50,498 nt of DNA. Source: Lingula anatina. Taxonomy: Eukaryota > Brachiopoda > Lingulata > Lingulida > Lingulidae. The notes below the pieces were generated by a model that saw nothing but the letters and a program-made list of their open reading frames with translations, did no database searches and was not told the DNA's origin. Positions 20,696-34,668 of the stretch are shown piece by piece. The stretch lies in assembly GCF_001039355.2 (NCBI RefSeq), contig NW_019775824.1:318872-369369 (forward strand), written 5' to 3'. Made by a program: the position numbers and the translations under genes. The stretch's first letter is position 1. Every line of letters begins with the position of its first letter.

Positions 20696-23600
20696 TGAGC
20701 GACAGGATATATATTTTTAACATTTTGACTCTTTGGGACATTAACATTATGCAATGTGACATTGGACATTTCTCTCTAGCACAGTTTATTTTGAGCGATA
20801 TGTCCTTGAAAATGGAACCTCGTGTTTATATGTCCTGTATAGTCAAGGACCATCCAGGGCAAGCAGGCAGTTATTGAACCTCTCTCCCTCAATTACTTCC
20901 CAATCCTCATGTTTACCATAGTCTTGAAGGTATGCTTGGGATGCTGGGATGTTGAGGATTCCAGATATTGAGCCTATAGTACTAGTAATTGATGAACCAA
21001 ATATTTTGTCTCCCCCCCTCTCTCTCTCTCTCTCTCTCTCATTTATTTGCCCTTGAAGCATGAGTATTGCCTGTACAAATTTGCTTCATCATTTGAATGT
21101 AAACATAATGTATGCTGAAATCTTTTGAAATTCTGAGGTTCCTGAAGATTTGTTTCTTGTTGGCATGCAAATGTTAAAACTGACAGTGACTTAAATTGGC
21201 TTAACAAAAAGGGCTTGATTCGACTTATTTTAGTCAAATTATAACCATTTGGATAACAAATTGACAAAGAAGTAGTGATTTGGCTAAGAGAAAAAAATTG
21301 CTAGTGTTACCCCAGAGTGTGTGTCTCAAAAACCATAGTGATCAAGAATTCCATTCATCTAATTATCTAATTTTTCTCATTAGTAGGCACATTACTTAGT
21401 AATGAGCTTCTAGGTTCCATCATGCTTTATCTCACCTGTCCTACAGGGAATACAGGTAGATAGATGGTCACCTACAGCAGCCATGTCATCGTGACCCATG
21501 GAATAATGCGAAACGAGTGTTGTTATTTCTGAGAGATGGGGATGTCATCAGCAAAATAAATAAATTTGACAGAAAAGGAAAATTGCGCTACTACAGCGTG
21601 CAACTACATTCTGCTAGTATTAACACAAGACAGTCATAAGAACAGAGAGTTATAGCTTGCTCAGTGTCATTTCTTATGAATGTTAAGTATTTTAAAGTAA
21701 TAGGCCTAGACAAGCAATCCAGCTTTGGTATCAGGGAGTGCTATATTAGTGGTTCTGTTATGATGTAGACCCATCAATATTTCCAAGTACGCAGGTTGAA
21801 TCCTGAAAGATCTGCAGTGAAATACAAACTTTCCTGTCCCCAACAAAGTAAATTAGAAAAAAAATTGGCACATCTCATTGATTTGTTCAGAGGATAAATG
21901 TCAATCTTAAAGAAGATATGTGAAGGTGTTTTATCTGTTAACATGCTGTACTTTCCGCAGGTGGGCAGGTGTTTTATAACATAATCAATCAAAGCTGAGT
22001 CAGTGTAGAAGTAGTCTGATATTGAAGTAAATCTTAGCTGTCTTTGATAGATAAATCTGTTATTAGTGGTTTTTGACAGGTTCAAGGGTGACTGGCACAT
22101 TTTTTTGATATTTATCAATGCCTGAAAAAATTTTTAAATTACTAGTAGTAGTACAATAATCCAGGACTTTGGCAAAAATATTTTATGTTCCACAGCGAAT
22201 CTGTCAAATTGTTATTGTTGATGATCAAGTCTGTACAGAATTACAAAATAGATCAGAAACAAAACTCATTCCAGGAACGGTTTCACATTGTGTCCAAGAG
22301 ATAATTTATATTTTCCTAGGGGATCATCAGAATCAATGGATTTCCATCCCTATATTCATATCTTCAATACAAAAGTCCAATGTAAAATGGGAGATATTGG
22401 TTTTATGGTTGCAGCACCAAGTCCCATGGAAGGAATGTCAAGAGTTTGGAGTCAGGATGTGGACAAGCTAGGTTTAATCTGGAGTTTGAGTCTGAGGCTT
22501 GCATTCATTGATTGGAAGGAGGATTTGTGATTTATGTGGAGAGAGAAAGGGAGGGAGGGGCATTGCCCAAAGGGGGTAATAGTCATGAGGGTTTAATGGT
22601 TAAACGGCTATGGTGTAGAAAATAATCAGGTGTTTGATATCTTCACTTCACAATTTTATAAATTAGATCTATTAAAGAAAAATATTTATTTCTTTAAGTC
22701 TTCAACCAGCACATGTATTTTTGATACTGAATGATTTGAATATCTGCATCATTGGTTAAATAAGGAATGAAATTACATTTCAGTTGATGACTTACAATCA
22801 CTGCAGTCAATAGATGTCTGTGTTGAAGGCTTTCAGAGTTTATCGATGCAAAAATTAATTGAACTTTGTTAATAGGAATCCATGCAGGGTTTACAGTCAT
22901 GAGATCAAAGAAAATGCACAGGCAATCTATATTGGGGAGTGGGGAATCCAGGAGGATCACATACAGACGTGATTTGCCTCAGGTTGATCTGATAGGTATT
23001 TCCATTAATACTGAGAGCTTTATGTAAATGCGCAGCAGAAGCCGAAAAGGTTACTGTCTCTGGTCACATAGGCCAGTATTGATGTAAAGGGGACTTACTA
23101 GTCTGAGGGTCAAATATGGCCGACCCACTAGAATTCTTCNGAGAGAGAGAGAGAGAGAGAGGGATCGGAGAGGGAGGGAGGGGCATTGCCCAAAGGGGGT
23201 AACAGTCATGAGGGTTTAATGGTTAAACGGCTATGGTGTAGAAAATAATCAGGTGTTTGATATCTTCACTTCACAATTTTATAAATTAGATCTATTAAAG
23301 AAAAATATTTATTTCTTTAAGTCTTCAACCAGCACATGTATTTTTGATACTGAATGATTTGAATATCTGCATCATTGGTTAAATAAGGAATGAAATTACA
23401 TTTCAGTTGATGACTTACAATCACTGCAGTCAATAGATGTCTGTGTTGAAGGCTTTCAGAGTTTATCGATGCAAAAATTAATTGAACTTTGTTAATAGGA
23501 ATCCATGCAGGGTTTACAGTCATGAGATCAAAGAAAATGCACAGGCAATCTATATTGGGGAGTGGGGAATCCAGGAGGATCACATACAGACGTGATTTGC

Positions 23601-26600
23601 CTCAGGTTGATCTGATAGGTATTTCCATTAATACTGAGAGCTTTATGTAAATGCGCAGCAGAAGCCGAAAAGGTTACTGTCTCTGGTCACATAGGCCAGT
23701 ATTGATGTAAAGGGGACTTACTAGTCTGAGGGTCAAATATGGCCGACCCACTAGAATTCTTCCCAACAGAATATCTATTCAGTGTCTATTAGCAGATAAG
23801 ATGGAAAGCTTTGTAGTGGGTCGCCATATTTGACCCTGGGTTAGTCTAGCTCCTATTCTGAATGGGGCCTTAGAGATGATAAATGTTTTTGTCCTGCTTA
23901 TTATGAAGTAAAAAGCTGAAGAACTAAGTACTAGTAGTCTAAGATGATAGGTCCACTAAAAGTCTATAGTTCTAATCATTTTGGTCATGGCTTACAATAC
24001 TAAAATGGAATTTATTCACCTACATTTTGGGCACTTGACATTTCTCAACTGGCTATTTTCTTCACCAAGGAGAGTGAAAGTTATTGTGAAATAGTGTTAA
24101 GGAGACCGGTATAGGTTGAATTTAGTTTCATGTCTTTTGTGTGTTTATTCCAGGAAAAAACATCATTGGTCTCAGTTTAAGTTGACTGTTATTTACATCT
24201 TCTGTAATGTATTTCTATTTCAGGAAGATCCCAGTATTGGTTAATGTTGACTGTTATTACATCTTACATAATGTTTCTCTATTTAAGGAAAACAACACTG
24301 ACATTTGTCTAAGTTTAAGTTGACTATTATTACATAAAATGATCTTCTGCAATGTCTCTGTTGATTTTTGTTTGATCTCCATTACTGTGTCTCTGTTTCA
24401 GGAAGATGACATTGAGACTGGGCGTGGCACTCTCCGCGTGGCAGTTCAAGGAGACAGGTCTAAGGCGGCCATCATCACATACCATGACATAGGACTGAAC
24501 CGTAAGTCAACCAAGCACCTGTCCCTGAACAAATAATACATGAAGTAAATGTATGTTTAATGGAAGTCTTCGGTGTAAAATATGTTGATCTTTATTGTGG
24601 TTTGAGAATTTGAAGATACCTGGTTTAATGGGCCCACAAATAATGCTTCAGAAAAATTGGATTTTCTAGACAGTTCTTGATATGCGTGATGCTGTTGTAT
24701 GGTTATAATAGCATTGGTCCTTATTTACAGGTACGGATACCTATTTTACATTAGTTTGTGTCCTATAAACATCCTTTCAAACTGTCGTCTTTTCCAGATG
24801 TGACCAACTTCCAAGGGTTCTTTAGCTATGGCGACATGCAGCCCATCTTGAGACACTTCTGCGTCTACCACATCAACGCCCCCGGACAGCATGACGGAGC
24901 TCTGCCACTGATGCAAAGGTATGAACATTGTTTATTGATAATAAGTCCATTTTTGTCAACATACTAATTTGTATAAATTTGTATTGTTTAATGTATGTAC
25001 AATTGTCAGACTTATTCTCTAAATTGTTAGTAAATGATGGTATTTATGGATTGATCTAAATGTTCATATTCAGATATAAATGTTTGTATATGTAATCGTT
25101 TTTGGTTGTGATGTAAAATTATGGGATGGGGCTTAATATTATGGGATGTGCCAAGTGGTTGTGGGACTGTGTGTAGTATTATGGGGATTCCCATAATGTA
25201 CAGGACAGGACTATGGAAGAGATGGTAAAGGGGAAAAAAAGCTTGAATTGATTGTCAGTGCTGGCATGTGCTGTCAGTTTGGCTGGTATATTATTGATGC
25301 TCTTTCAACACAAATGTTGTAAAATGACAGGTTTTTATGTACAGACACAGATGTGTCTGTACATATAGCTATCATCTGCGTCTGTCGTCGCCGTCGCCGT
25401 CGTCGCCGTCGCCGTGCACTTTTACCGATAAACCGATAAATGGGAAACTGTTTTTTCTTTTGGNATGACAGGTTTTTCTATTATCCCAAGGAACCATGAT
25501 AGATATTGGATAAATAATGCATGGCTGTGTTCTAAATACATGACAGGTGTTGTTTTATGACATATTACTGCATTATACTTGTGAAAAGTGCATTTTCATT
25601 AGTATTTGTGGGGATTCGATAGTGCTTTTCTGCACCAAGTCCATTTATGGCTGCATTCTGCACTCTTTGAGCGTTTTTTCTAGCGTGAATATACTTTATA
25701 AAGTCCCAATTGACAGGTTAGAATGGGGCAAGTGAACACTTCCAAGGTTCACATAAATATGTAGATAATAATATTACATTAATCATTGAACTGCCAATAT
25801 GATATCTCTGACTATGGTATGACACTCAGAGTAGCTTCACTTGACCTTTCCATCTTGATTTTTTTCCATCTGGGTTGACCTGGTTTATGGAGAGGATCTT
25901 TTAGTACTTATCATTCCAGGGGCTGAGGAAAATAAAATGACTTGTATTGGAAAATTAATTCATTGCTCAGTTCATCCAATTCAGAGACAAACTATTGAGA
26001 AACTGGTTCAGAGAAATTAAACATGCTTTTAATTAACATTATTAAATCAGTTTTATTTAGTATTTAAATGTCCATTTTGTGGAATTTGATGCAGAATTGT
26101 TGATAAAATTAGTTTAAGAAAAAAAATGTTTGTTTTTGGAACACTATTAAATCCTGGAAACCTTCTGATTACAACCTGCCTTTTATCATTTTGTAACACT
26201 TTCTTTCAGGGATATCATGATTTTAGCATTTATTCAATTAAAAGATATTGCTATGAACTTACAGCATATCAAACATAATATTCTGTATTGAAGTTCTTTC
26301 TAAGGCTCACCCTAGTGTATGGTATATTTCAAAAATGGTCACAAGTAAAAGAAAAGAAAAAAAATGCAACATGTTAGACGGATTTTTCATTTATTGGCTA
26401 AAACGTTGCAGTGATATTATATCAGCTAGTGTGAGTCTAAAGTGGTGTGTTCTACTAACAATGTGTGTCTGTTTTGTATACTTCTTAGACAGGAGATAGG
26501 GGACCCCAAGGCACCTGTGTAAGTAAAACTTATTATATTTTTGTATATTATATATATCATTATATAGTTATCACGCACTGCTGTCAGTCTTAGCACCCTG

Positions 26601-29061
26601 TGAATCAGTGACTATGATCAGTAGTAGATTAACCAGGAAGTGACTGGTGACCAGAGGGGTAAGGTGCTTTGGAGGCTGTGACACTCGGGGTGCTTGTCTC
26701 AATGAAGAGATGTGTTAGATTGGTATTAGTACTGAAAAATTATCAGTTCAGTATCCTACTCCCTACACTTACATCCATGCACATGCATAAAGACACATGC
26801 ACATGTACAAAGATACACACACATGCACAAAGACACACACACACACACACTTATACATGTATGCAAACATGCACATGCACATATGCACACAAACGCACAT
26901 ACATTGGTATAGGTTTTAAGAACTGTTTCAAGTATAAAAGCTGCAGTGTTGTCTCTCTTGTTGGCAAAAATCAAAACAAACTCAGCAGATTGAATCAACT
27001 CTTGTGGGTCTTGATGACAATTTCATTATTTAAATAATTCTTGAGATAAGATCCCCTGGTGTGTCACTAGACTGAAAGAGCTTCACCCAGCAGTTATAAA
27101 TATAGTGGAACATGTAATCCTGCTTGCTAGGGTATGTGTATATTATGGATGTATAATTACTGATTTTATATGATTAATTAGATTATGCAATGTATGTATG
27201 CTGTTTGGGTGCTCTGTCATCAGTTCATCTTTTCTCTNGTTTGGTGGTATATTATTGATGCTCTTTCAACACAAATGTTGTAAAATGACAGGTTTTTCTA
27301 TTATCCCAAGGAACCATGATAGATATTGGATAAATAATGCATGGCTGTGTTCTAAATACATGACAGGTGTTGTTTTATGACATATTACTGCATTATACTT
27401 GTGAAAAGTGCATTTTCATTAGTATTTGTGGGGATTCGATAGTGCTTTTCTGCACCAAGTCCATTTATGGCTGCATTCTGCACTCTGAGCGTTTTTTCTA
27501 GCGTGAATATACTTTATAAAAGTCCCAATTGACAGGTTAGAATAATAAATTGGGGCAAGTGAACATTTCCAAGGTTCACATAAATATGTAGATAATAATA
27601 TTACATTAATCATTGAACTGCCAATATGATATCTCTGACTATGGTATGACACTCAGAGTAGCTTCACTTGACCTTTCCATCTTGATTTTTTTCCATCTGG
27701 GTTGACCTGGTTTATGGAGAGGATTTTTTAGTACTTATCATTCCAGGGGCTGAGGAAAATAAAATGACTTGTATTGGAAAATTAATTCATTGCTCAGTTC
27801 ATCCAATTCAGAGACAAACTATTGAGAAACTGGTTCAGAGAAATTAAACATGCTTTTAATTAACATTTAATTAATTTAATTAACATTATTAAATCAGTTT
27901 TATTTAGTATTTAAATGTCCATTTTGTGGAATTTGATGCAGAATTGTTGATAAAATTAGTTTAAGAAAAAAAATGTTTGTTTTTGGAACACTATTAAATC
28001 CTGGAAACCTTCTGATTACAACCTGCCTTTTATCATTTTGAAACACTTTCTTTCAGGGATATCATGATTTTAGCATTTATTCAATTAAAACTTATTGCTA
28101 TGAACTTACAGCATATCAAACATAATATTCTGTATTGAAGTTCTTTCTTAGGCTCACCCTAGTGTATGGTATATTTCAAAAATGGTCACAAGTAAAAGAA
28201 AAGAAAAAAAAATGCAACATGTTAGACGGATTTTTCATTTATTGGCTAAAACGTTGCAGTGATATTATATCAGCTAGTGTGAGTCTAAAGTGGTGTGTTC
28301 TACTAACAATGTGTGTCTGTTTTGTATACTTCTTAGACAGGAGATAGGGGACCCCAAGGCACCTGTGTAAGTAAAACTTATTATATTTTTGTATATTATA
28401 TATATATCATTATATAGTTATCACGCACTGCTGTCAGTCTTAGCACCCTGTGAATCAGTGACTATGATCAGTAGTAGATTAACCAGGAAGTGACTGGTGA
28501 CCAGAGGGGTAAGGTGCTTTGGAGGCTGTGACACTCAGGGTGCTTGTCTCAATGAAGAGATGTGTTAGATTGGTATCAGTACTAAAAAATTATCAGTTCA
28601 GTATCCCACTCCCAACTGTACGCTTACATCCATGCACATGCATAAAGACACATGCACATGCACAGACATGGACAAAGATATACATGTATGCAAACATGCA
28701 CGTACCCACATGCACACACACACATGCACATACATTGGTGTAAGTTTTCAGAATTGTTTCAAGTATTAAAGCAAGCTGCAGTTGTCTCTCTTGTTGGCAA
28801 AAATCAAAACATACTCAGCAGATTGAATCAACTCTTGTGGGTTTTAATTACAGTTTCATTATTTAAATAATTCTTGAGATAAGATCCCCTGGTGTGTCAC
28901 TAGACTGAAAGAGCTTCACCCAGCAGTTATAAATATAGTGAAACATGTAATCCTGCTTGCTAGGGTATGTGTATATTATGGATGTATAATTACTGGTGTT
29001 ATATGATTAATTAAATTATACAATGCATGTATGCTGTTTGGGTGCTCTGTCATCAGTTCAT

Positions 29062-29127
<66 letters not shown>

Positions 29128-32100
29128 TTTAAGAATTTAATAACTGAACAAAGTCACCTTGAACAGCATATATGCATTGGGTATAAAAATATATTAATAT
29201 CAAGTTGCGAAAACAAGGACAGCATTAATTGATGCATCTGCTTTTCTCCCTCACTGTATAACTTCACACTGCCAGCCTTGATGCAGAGCTTTATTCCCTC
29301 TGCTCACTCTATTACTGTACTTGTCAGTCATAGTCTAGACTTTCGCAATGATATAAAAATCTAAAATAAAGAGGCTTAATAACTTTATATTTTGCTGAAC
29401 AAAAATTGAAAATATTGCAAAACTGGCTGAAATTGTAATTAAAATTTTGCTAGATTAAACCTAAATGGTGTTTTTTTTTCTCCCTTTACATTTGCCAACT
29501 CAGACATAGACATGACTCTTGATTAAAACTAACAATAAGATTGGGCATGTTGGACTAGTTGAACAGTTGATAGTCTAGTCAGTGCAGAAACACAATAAAA
29601 TTAAGCCTTATAACCTTTGCTAGTTGGCACATGTTGTATCTGCATCCTGGCAAATATGTTTTGTGTGGGTGGTTTGCATCTAAACCAGAGCAGGTCATTT
29701 TGACAAATGGTTTTGGATGCTGTAAAAATCAATGATTTGCTAACTAGATAGCTTATATGCATCACTTGCTGTTGTTGCTTTCACAAAACTCTTGCTTTGA
29801 GCTCATTCAGACTTTAATTTTATACCAACCTACAGCACATTCATGTTTTTTAAAACATATATAATTTTATACCAACCTACAGCACATTCATGTTTTTTAA
29901 AAAATATATATTTTTTAAATTTGATAAATTAATTTTAAAAATGTGAATAATTTTTAAGTTGAAAAAAAATTTAAAAATCTCGTGAATTTCAAGCCTTGTT
30001 TCTGTAGGGTTATTCACTTTAAATGCTATCTAAAATTTAGATGTAAATTTAGACATGAATTTCCTACAAATGATGGCACTTTTTTGCCTACATAACCTAA
30101 AATTGAAGAGTGAGGTCTGGATGTGCTCAAAATGATATGATAGTAATCATATTGTGGTATGACAAACAGCATGCTTTCTAGATGGTGTATAAACCCCCAG
30201 ATTGTGCATCCATTGTGAATGGAAAATATGGTCGAAATAACAGCTGCCTCAGCTGGGATACTGTCCTTGCTTTTTGAAGGAGTTGTTTGGATTTAAGATT
30301 GGAAAATTTAATTTATGTCTCAACATTGCCAGCATCTCAAAACTGCACTGTTTCTTGTCAGCATTTTATATTTTACTAGAAAAATCTGGTCGACTTGAGA
30401 AATTGTACCTACAATATTTTACTAGAAAAATCTGGTCGACTTGAGAAATTGTACCCACAATATTTATAATATTCATATAAAAGCTGTAACAGTTCTGAAT
30501 GAGCAATTTCACTAATGATTAGAAATATCAATACGTTATGCCTCTCCAGAGAATCACAATAACTAATGTGATACATTGATGGCATGTGTAAATGAAAACT
30601 TGATCATGTGCTAGCTCTTGAAAATTTCTGTCAAAATAAAGGGCAGTAAAACTGCAGATAAAGCAAATGTGAAAGGCGGCAAAAAACATCTTACGGTATA
30701 TTGAGTTTTGTAATGCTGAAAGGAGTCCCATTGCTTTGTCTGAAGTATTGCTGATGAATAATGGTAATTACTCTTGGAATTAGAACAAATTTGATTGATG
30801 ATGTTTCCCAAACAATGCTTTATTGGCAAAACCTGATAATGTAGTTTTGAGGAGCCAGTAAGTAAACTGGTTCTGTGCCAGAAATTATGTCCTAGTGATT
30901 AACTTGTAATGACAAATCATGAAAGAAAAAAGAAAACAGAAATTTAGGTCATTTGGGTGTTTGAATTCTGTGAGTGGTTACTGTAGTTTAATTGACATCG
31001 AGCACTAACTTGACGATGGTGTCGTTGGGAAGAATTATGTTGCGCTGGAGAGAGAACTCCTTTGTTTTAATCAAACTTTTTAGTAAATTTTGCCTTGTGA
31101 AAAATTAAAGGCAATTTTTAAATCAATGAAAATTGGTGAAGAAATGGTATTTTGCGATGGATTTTTAAAACTAAAATTATGATTGTTCTAAAAAAAATGA
31201 AGGGGCAAATCACCTACTGCCTTGCCCCAAAATAAGAACTGAAGGATTTGTGCATATATCATTGTTGCTTGAAATAGACTAATATCGTGTACGAGGGATA
31301 TTCATAATTTCTCTGTGGCCATGATTTCATCTCAGTGTGTCAGTGAATTGCACATTGGGAGGCAAAAAGTTTTGGTTTAGAGCCATTTTAATCAAGGATT
31401 TCAATCTGGTTTATGAAAAAAAAATTGTGAAATGACACACCTTGGTCAAGATTTTACAGATGCTAAAAGCAAACTTTTTATCTCAGTTTTAGAAGACCTC
31501 TTTTTTGGGTAAAATCGTACATTCTGTTTGATCATTCTTGGTAATAGATACTTGACCTCAGTCCGAACCTCCTGTGATGCCATTTAGTCTATTTCAAGGC
31601 TAAGTCAGCCCTTAATTGAACACAATATGTGCATGTGCATTTGTTAACTACGAATCACGTTATTCCTCCCTCTCCTCTCTTTCTCTCTCTGCGGCATGCA
31701 GCAACTTCACTATTGTAGAGGTGGATGCCAGCAACGGGTGTGCGACTACCACGTTAGCAGCAACGGCATCCCTAGACAACATGTAATCTGCATGTGCATG
31801 CGTGCTCGTTATATACAAACCCCTGGCTCTATTCCATCAGTGTCGAATTCAATATTGATTGTTATAAAGCTAGGATTTTGGTGTGTTTTGTTTAACAGGA
31901 TGTAAGAGTGCCAGTGGCATGTGTTGAATATTCCATGAACATCATTAAGATCGAAGTTTGACATTCTAGTTTATACTCAGATCTTAATGATGACTTTCAA
32001 CTTGACTTTGTTACTGGTACAGCTGCACTGAGATTATCTTCAGTAAAATCTTAGAGCAATTGTTTCATATTTGGCATGTGAAGCATTAGAAGTGCAAGAA

Positions 32101-34595
32101 AACTGACGAGTCATTTGAGAGTCATGATTATTTGAACATCACTTGATTGGATTTAGTAATCAAATTGTATAAAACGCAGTTTCTACAGAAGACAAAAACA
32201 AGATGGGAAATTATATTCTGACATAACTCAGATTTTGCAATGAATTGTGCATTTTAGTATTACTAGTAGTGTGGCGAATATTGATTGTATGTTATGAAAT
32301 CGAGAGTTCTAGTATTTATTTACAGGAGAGCTTCTTATTCAAATGGAAAGATCATTTTTCTAGTAACCTCATAAACATGGCTCAAAGACTTGACTGTCAT
32401 TTTTTTAATACCAAAAGTCATCAGTTAAGACACTTCAGATGTAATTCCCAGTGTTTCTGAAGGCATGACATTAAGTAATTACTAAATGTGAACAGTTAAT
32501 TGGGAAAGCATGTGTGTATTCTTTCAGTTTAGTTAAAGTGAACTGTTCTTGGGGTGTGATCTAACCAGGTGTCTGTGTCTAAGACCACATTCAGAACAGT
32601 AGACTGACTAGTCCGCGGGTCAAATATGACAACCCACCAAAGAGCTTGCCGTCTAATCCAATAGTAGACACAAGGTAGATTCCCCACAGGGAAGTATTCA
32701 TGTGGGTTGGCCATATATGTCCCTCGGACTAGTAAGATTACTGTTCAGAATGCAGCCTAAGATAACAGTCTGTTGCATTGTCTCTCCAGATGATGAAATC
32801 TGACTGTTTTCTTGGTAAATGTGTGCTTTATGTCATTTTGCTAGAAACGTGTCAGACTGACTTTGTCTGACCTTGGGATTTTTTTCCAACAATGGATTGA
32901 AAATCCCAAGGAACCGTAAGTTGCTGGCAATTTTGTTAATCAATACAGTGAATTTCTTAACCATTGTTTCACTTAAAACCTCTTTTTATCAGTGAAAATG
33001 TTCAATAAGTCAACATTAATTATTGAGAATTACACGAGCTTTGAAGTTGAATTTCTGTAATAGTCACATGTTATAACAGTTGCTATAGAAACTTGCTGTA
33101 TGTGATGGTGATATGACATGCAGTATCTTGTCCTATTTATTTTACAGCGAAACAATTGACATTTAATTTATCTCCAATTATGTGCATTTATGTCCAATCA
33201 CTGGCATTCAGAAGTCGTTCTGACTTCCATTCTTTGAAATGTAATCTTATTCCCTTGTGCTCTTTGTATGCTTTAACTGCCGTTTCATTTGGTCATTTTC
33301 ATGCTTTAAATTACATCCCATTCCTTCATGTTGTTTATAATGTCATGCTTTAACTGTCAGAGTGCTTTAGTTTATAATTGTCCATTTCTGTCTGCTATAT
33401 TATGATGTGTATTATGTCATCATAACCAGTTTAAGATTGATGTAGACTTCCAGTATGATGGTCAAGTGGCAGTTTCAGACATTTACTATGCATGTGTGGT
33501 GTTGTTAGCACTCCATATGATAAACCCAGCAGATGGCGACGCTGAGCAGAGTATGACATGAAGGATGTTCTCACAGAATGAACAATTGTAATTAATATGG
33601 ATGCTTTGGTGTATTTTGGGGTATTTTTGTTAACATTTTGAAACTTAAGATAGAACTTTAGAGAGACTTTGAAACTTTAAATTTTGTGTGAACTGTAACT
33701 ACCCTGAATCTAGGAATTGATAATTTAAAAAAATAATTTTTTTAAGATAACTAACGTATTAAGACAATTCAAATAGTTTGGAAATGTTTGAATAATTTGG
33801 AAACATTTTGAATGGCTAACATCAGCTATACAAGAGGGCTTCCCTTGGTTATAAACTAAGGACCCAAATCATAGTGTGGGATGTAGGCTGCTATATTTCC
33901 AATACCACCTTGGCTTCAACAGCAATCAAGTGAGAAACCCATTGTAAACAAAGCTTTCCCCAGAGACCAGGCTTGTTATCATTTGGACGGCTTTTGGCCC
34001 TAAAAGATGGCCTACATTTCCAAAGATGACTGGACAACTTGGAAAATTTTGGGGTTAGTTTGTTGACCTTGCTTGGGCTGGATTCCCTGTAAATCGATGA
34101 CCAAATTACAAATTCACATTTCGGATTCACTGCACCCCAAACCCTGGGGAATCCCTGCTGTAGAATATAGACCAAAATCTTCTTTAAGTCTTCACTGTGG
34201 GATTTGATGCCATATCGGATATTACCCTAGCTTTGACAGCAATCAAGTGAGAACTCCCAATACTTTCTCTGCTCACTGTTGGTATCAGGTGATACATGCT
34301 GGGTTTATCATGCGGGGGGGAAAACGTCCCTACAGAGGAATGATGGATAGGACGATGTTTTTCTAATGGACAGAATATCTTAATTATCTCTCTGATGGGA
34401 ATTATTGCATGGACTATGGGAAATTTTTCATTTAAATGGATTTATTAGAATGCAGTGATATTATTAGTGAAAGGATAATAATCTCACTAACTAGGAGTTT
34501 AGCATGGACTATGGGATATTTTCATGGAATAAACTTAACTTTAATATTTGGTATCAATATGATTGATAAATAGATAACATGTTTTTGTTATCTCA

Positions 34596-34668
<73 letters not shown>

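Larger units (their letters stand above)
19244..24401 (+). other. NDRG intron 1, mostly without features
   Basis: A 5.2-kb intron holding TG/GA (20622-20692) and CT (about 21015-21040) microsatellites, a unique stretch 21505-22540, a duplicated 0.6-kb block and a MITE. The apparent open frames at 22169-22530 lack splice context or family resemblance and are not called. The intron spans a single-N join at 23140. Confidence 0.5.

Noticed and set aside
20526-20877. Open frames rich in Leu-Ser, Thr-His, Val-Cys or Arg-Glu
   Set aside because: These are translations of TG and GA microsatellites. The same applies to frames at 14101-14298, 26669-27037, 29023-29232, 34541-34762, 42353-42628 and 43235-43467.
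22169-22530. Two overlapping plus-strand open frames in NDRG intron 1
   Set aside because: No recognisable domain, no splice sites in a fitting phase, and no sign of coding composition.
33149-33353. Strong acceptor ttatttattttacag with a downstream open frame
   Set aside because: In phase 2 it meets TAA after five codons and has no donor nearby.
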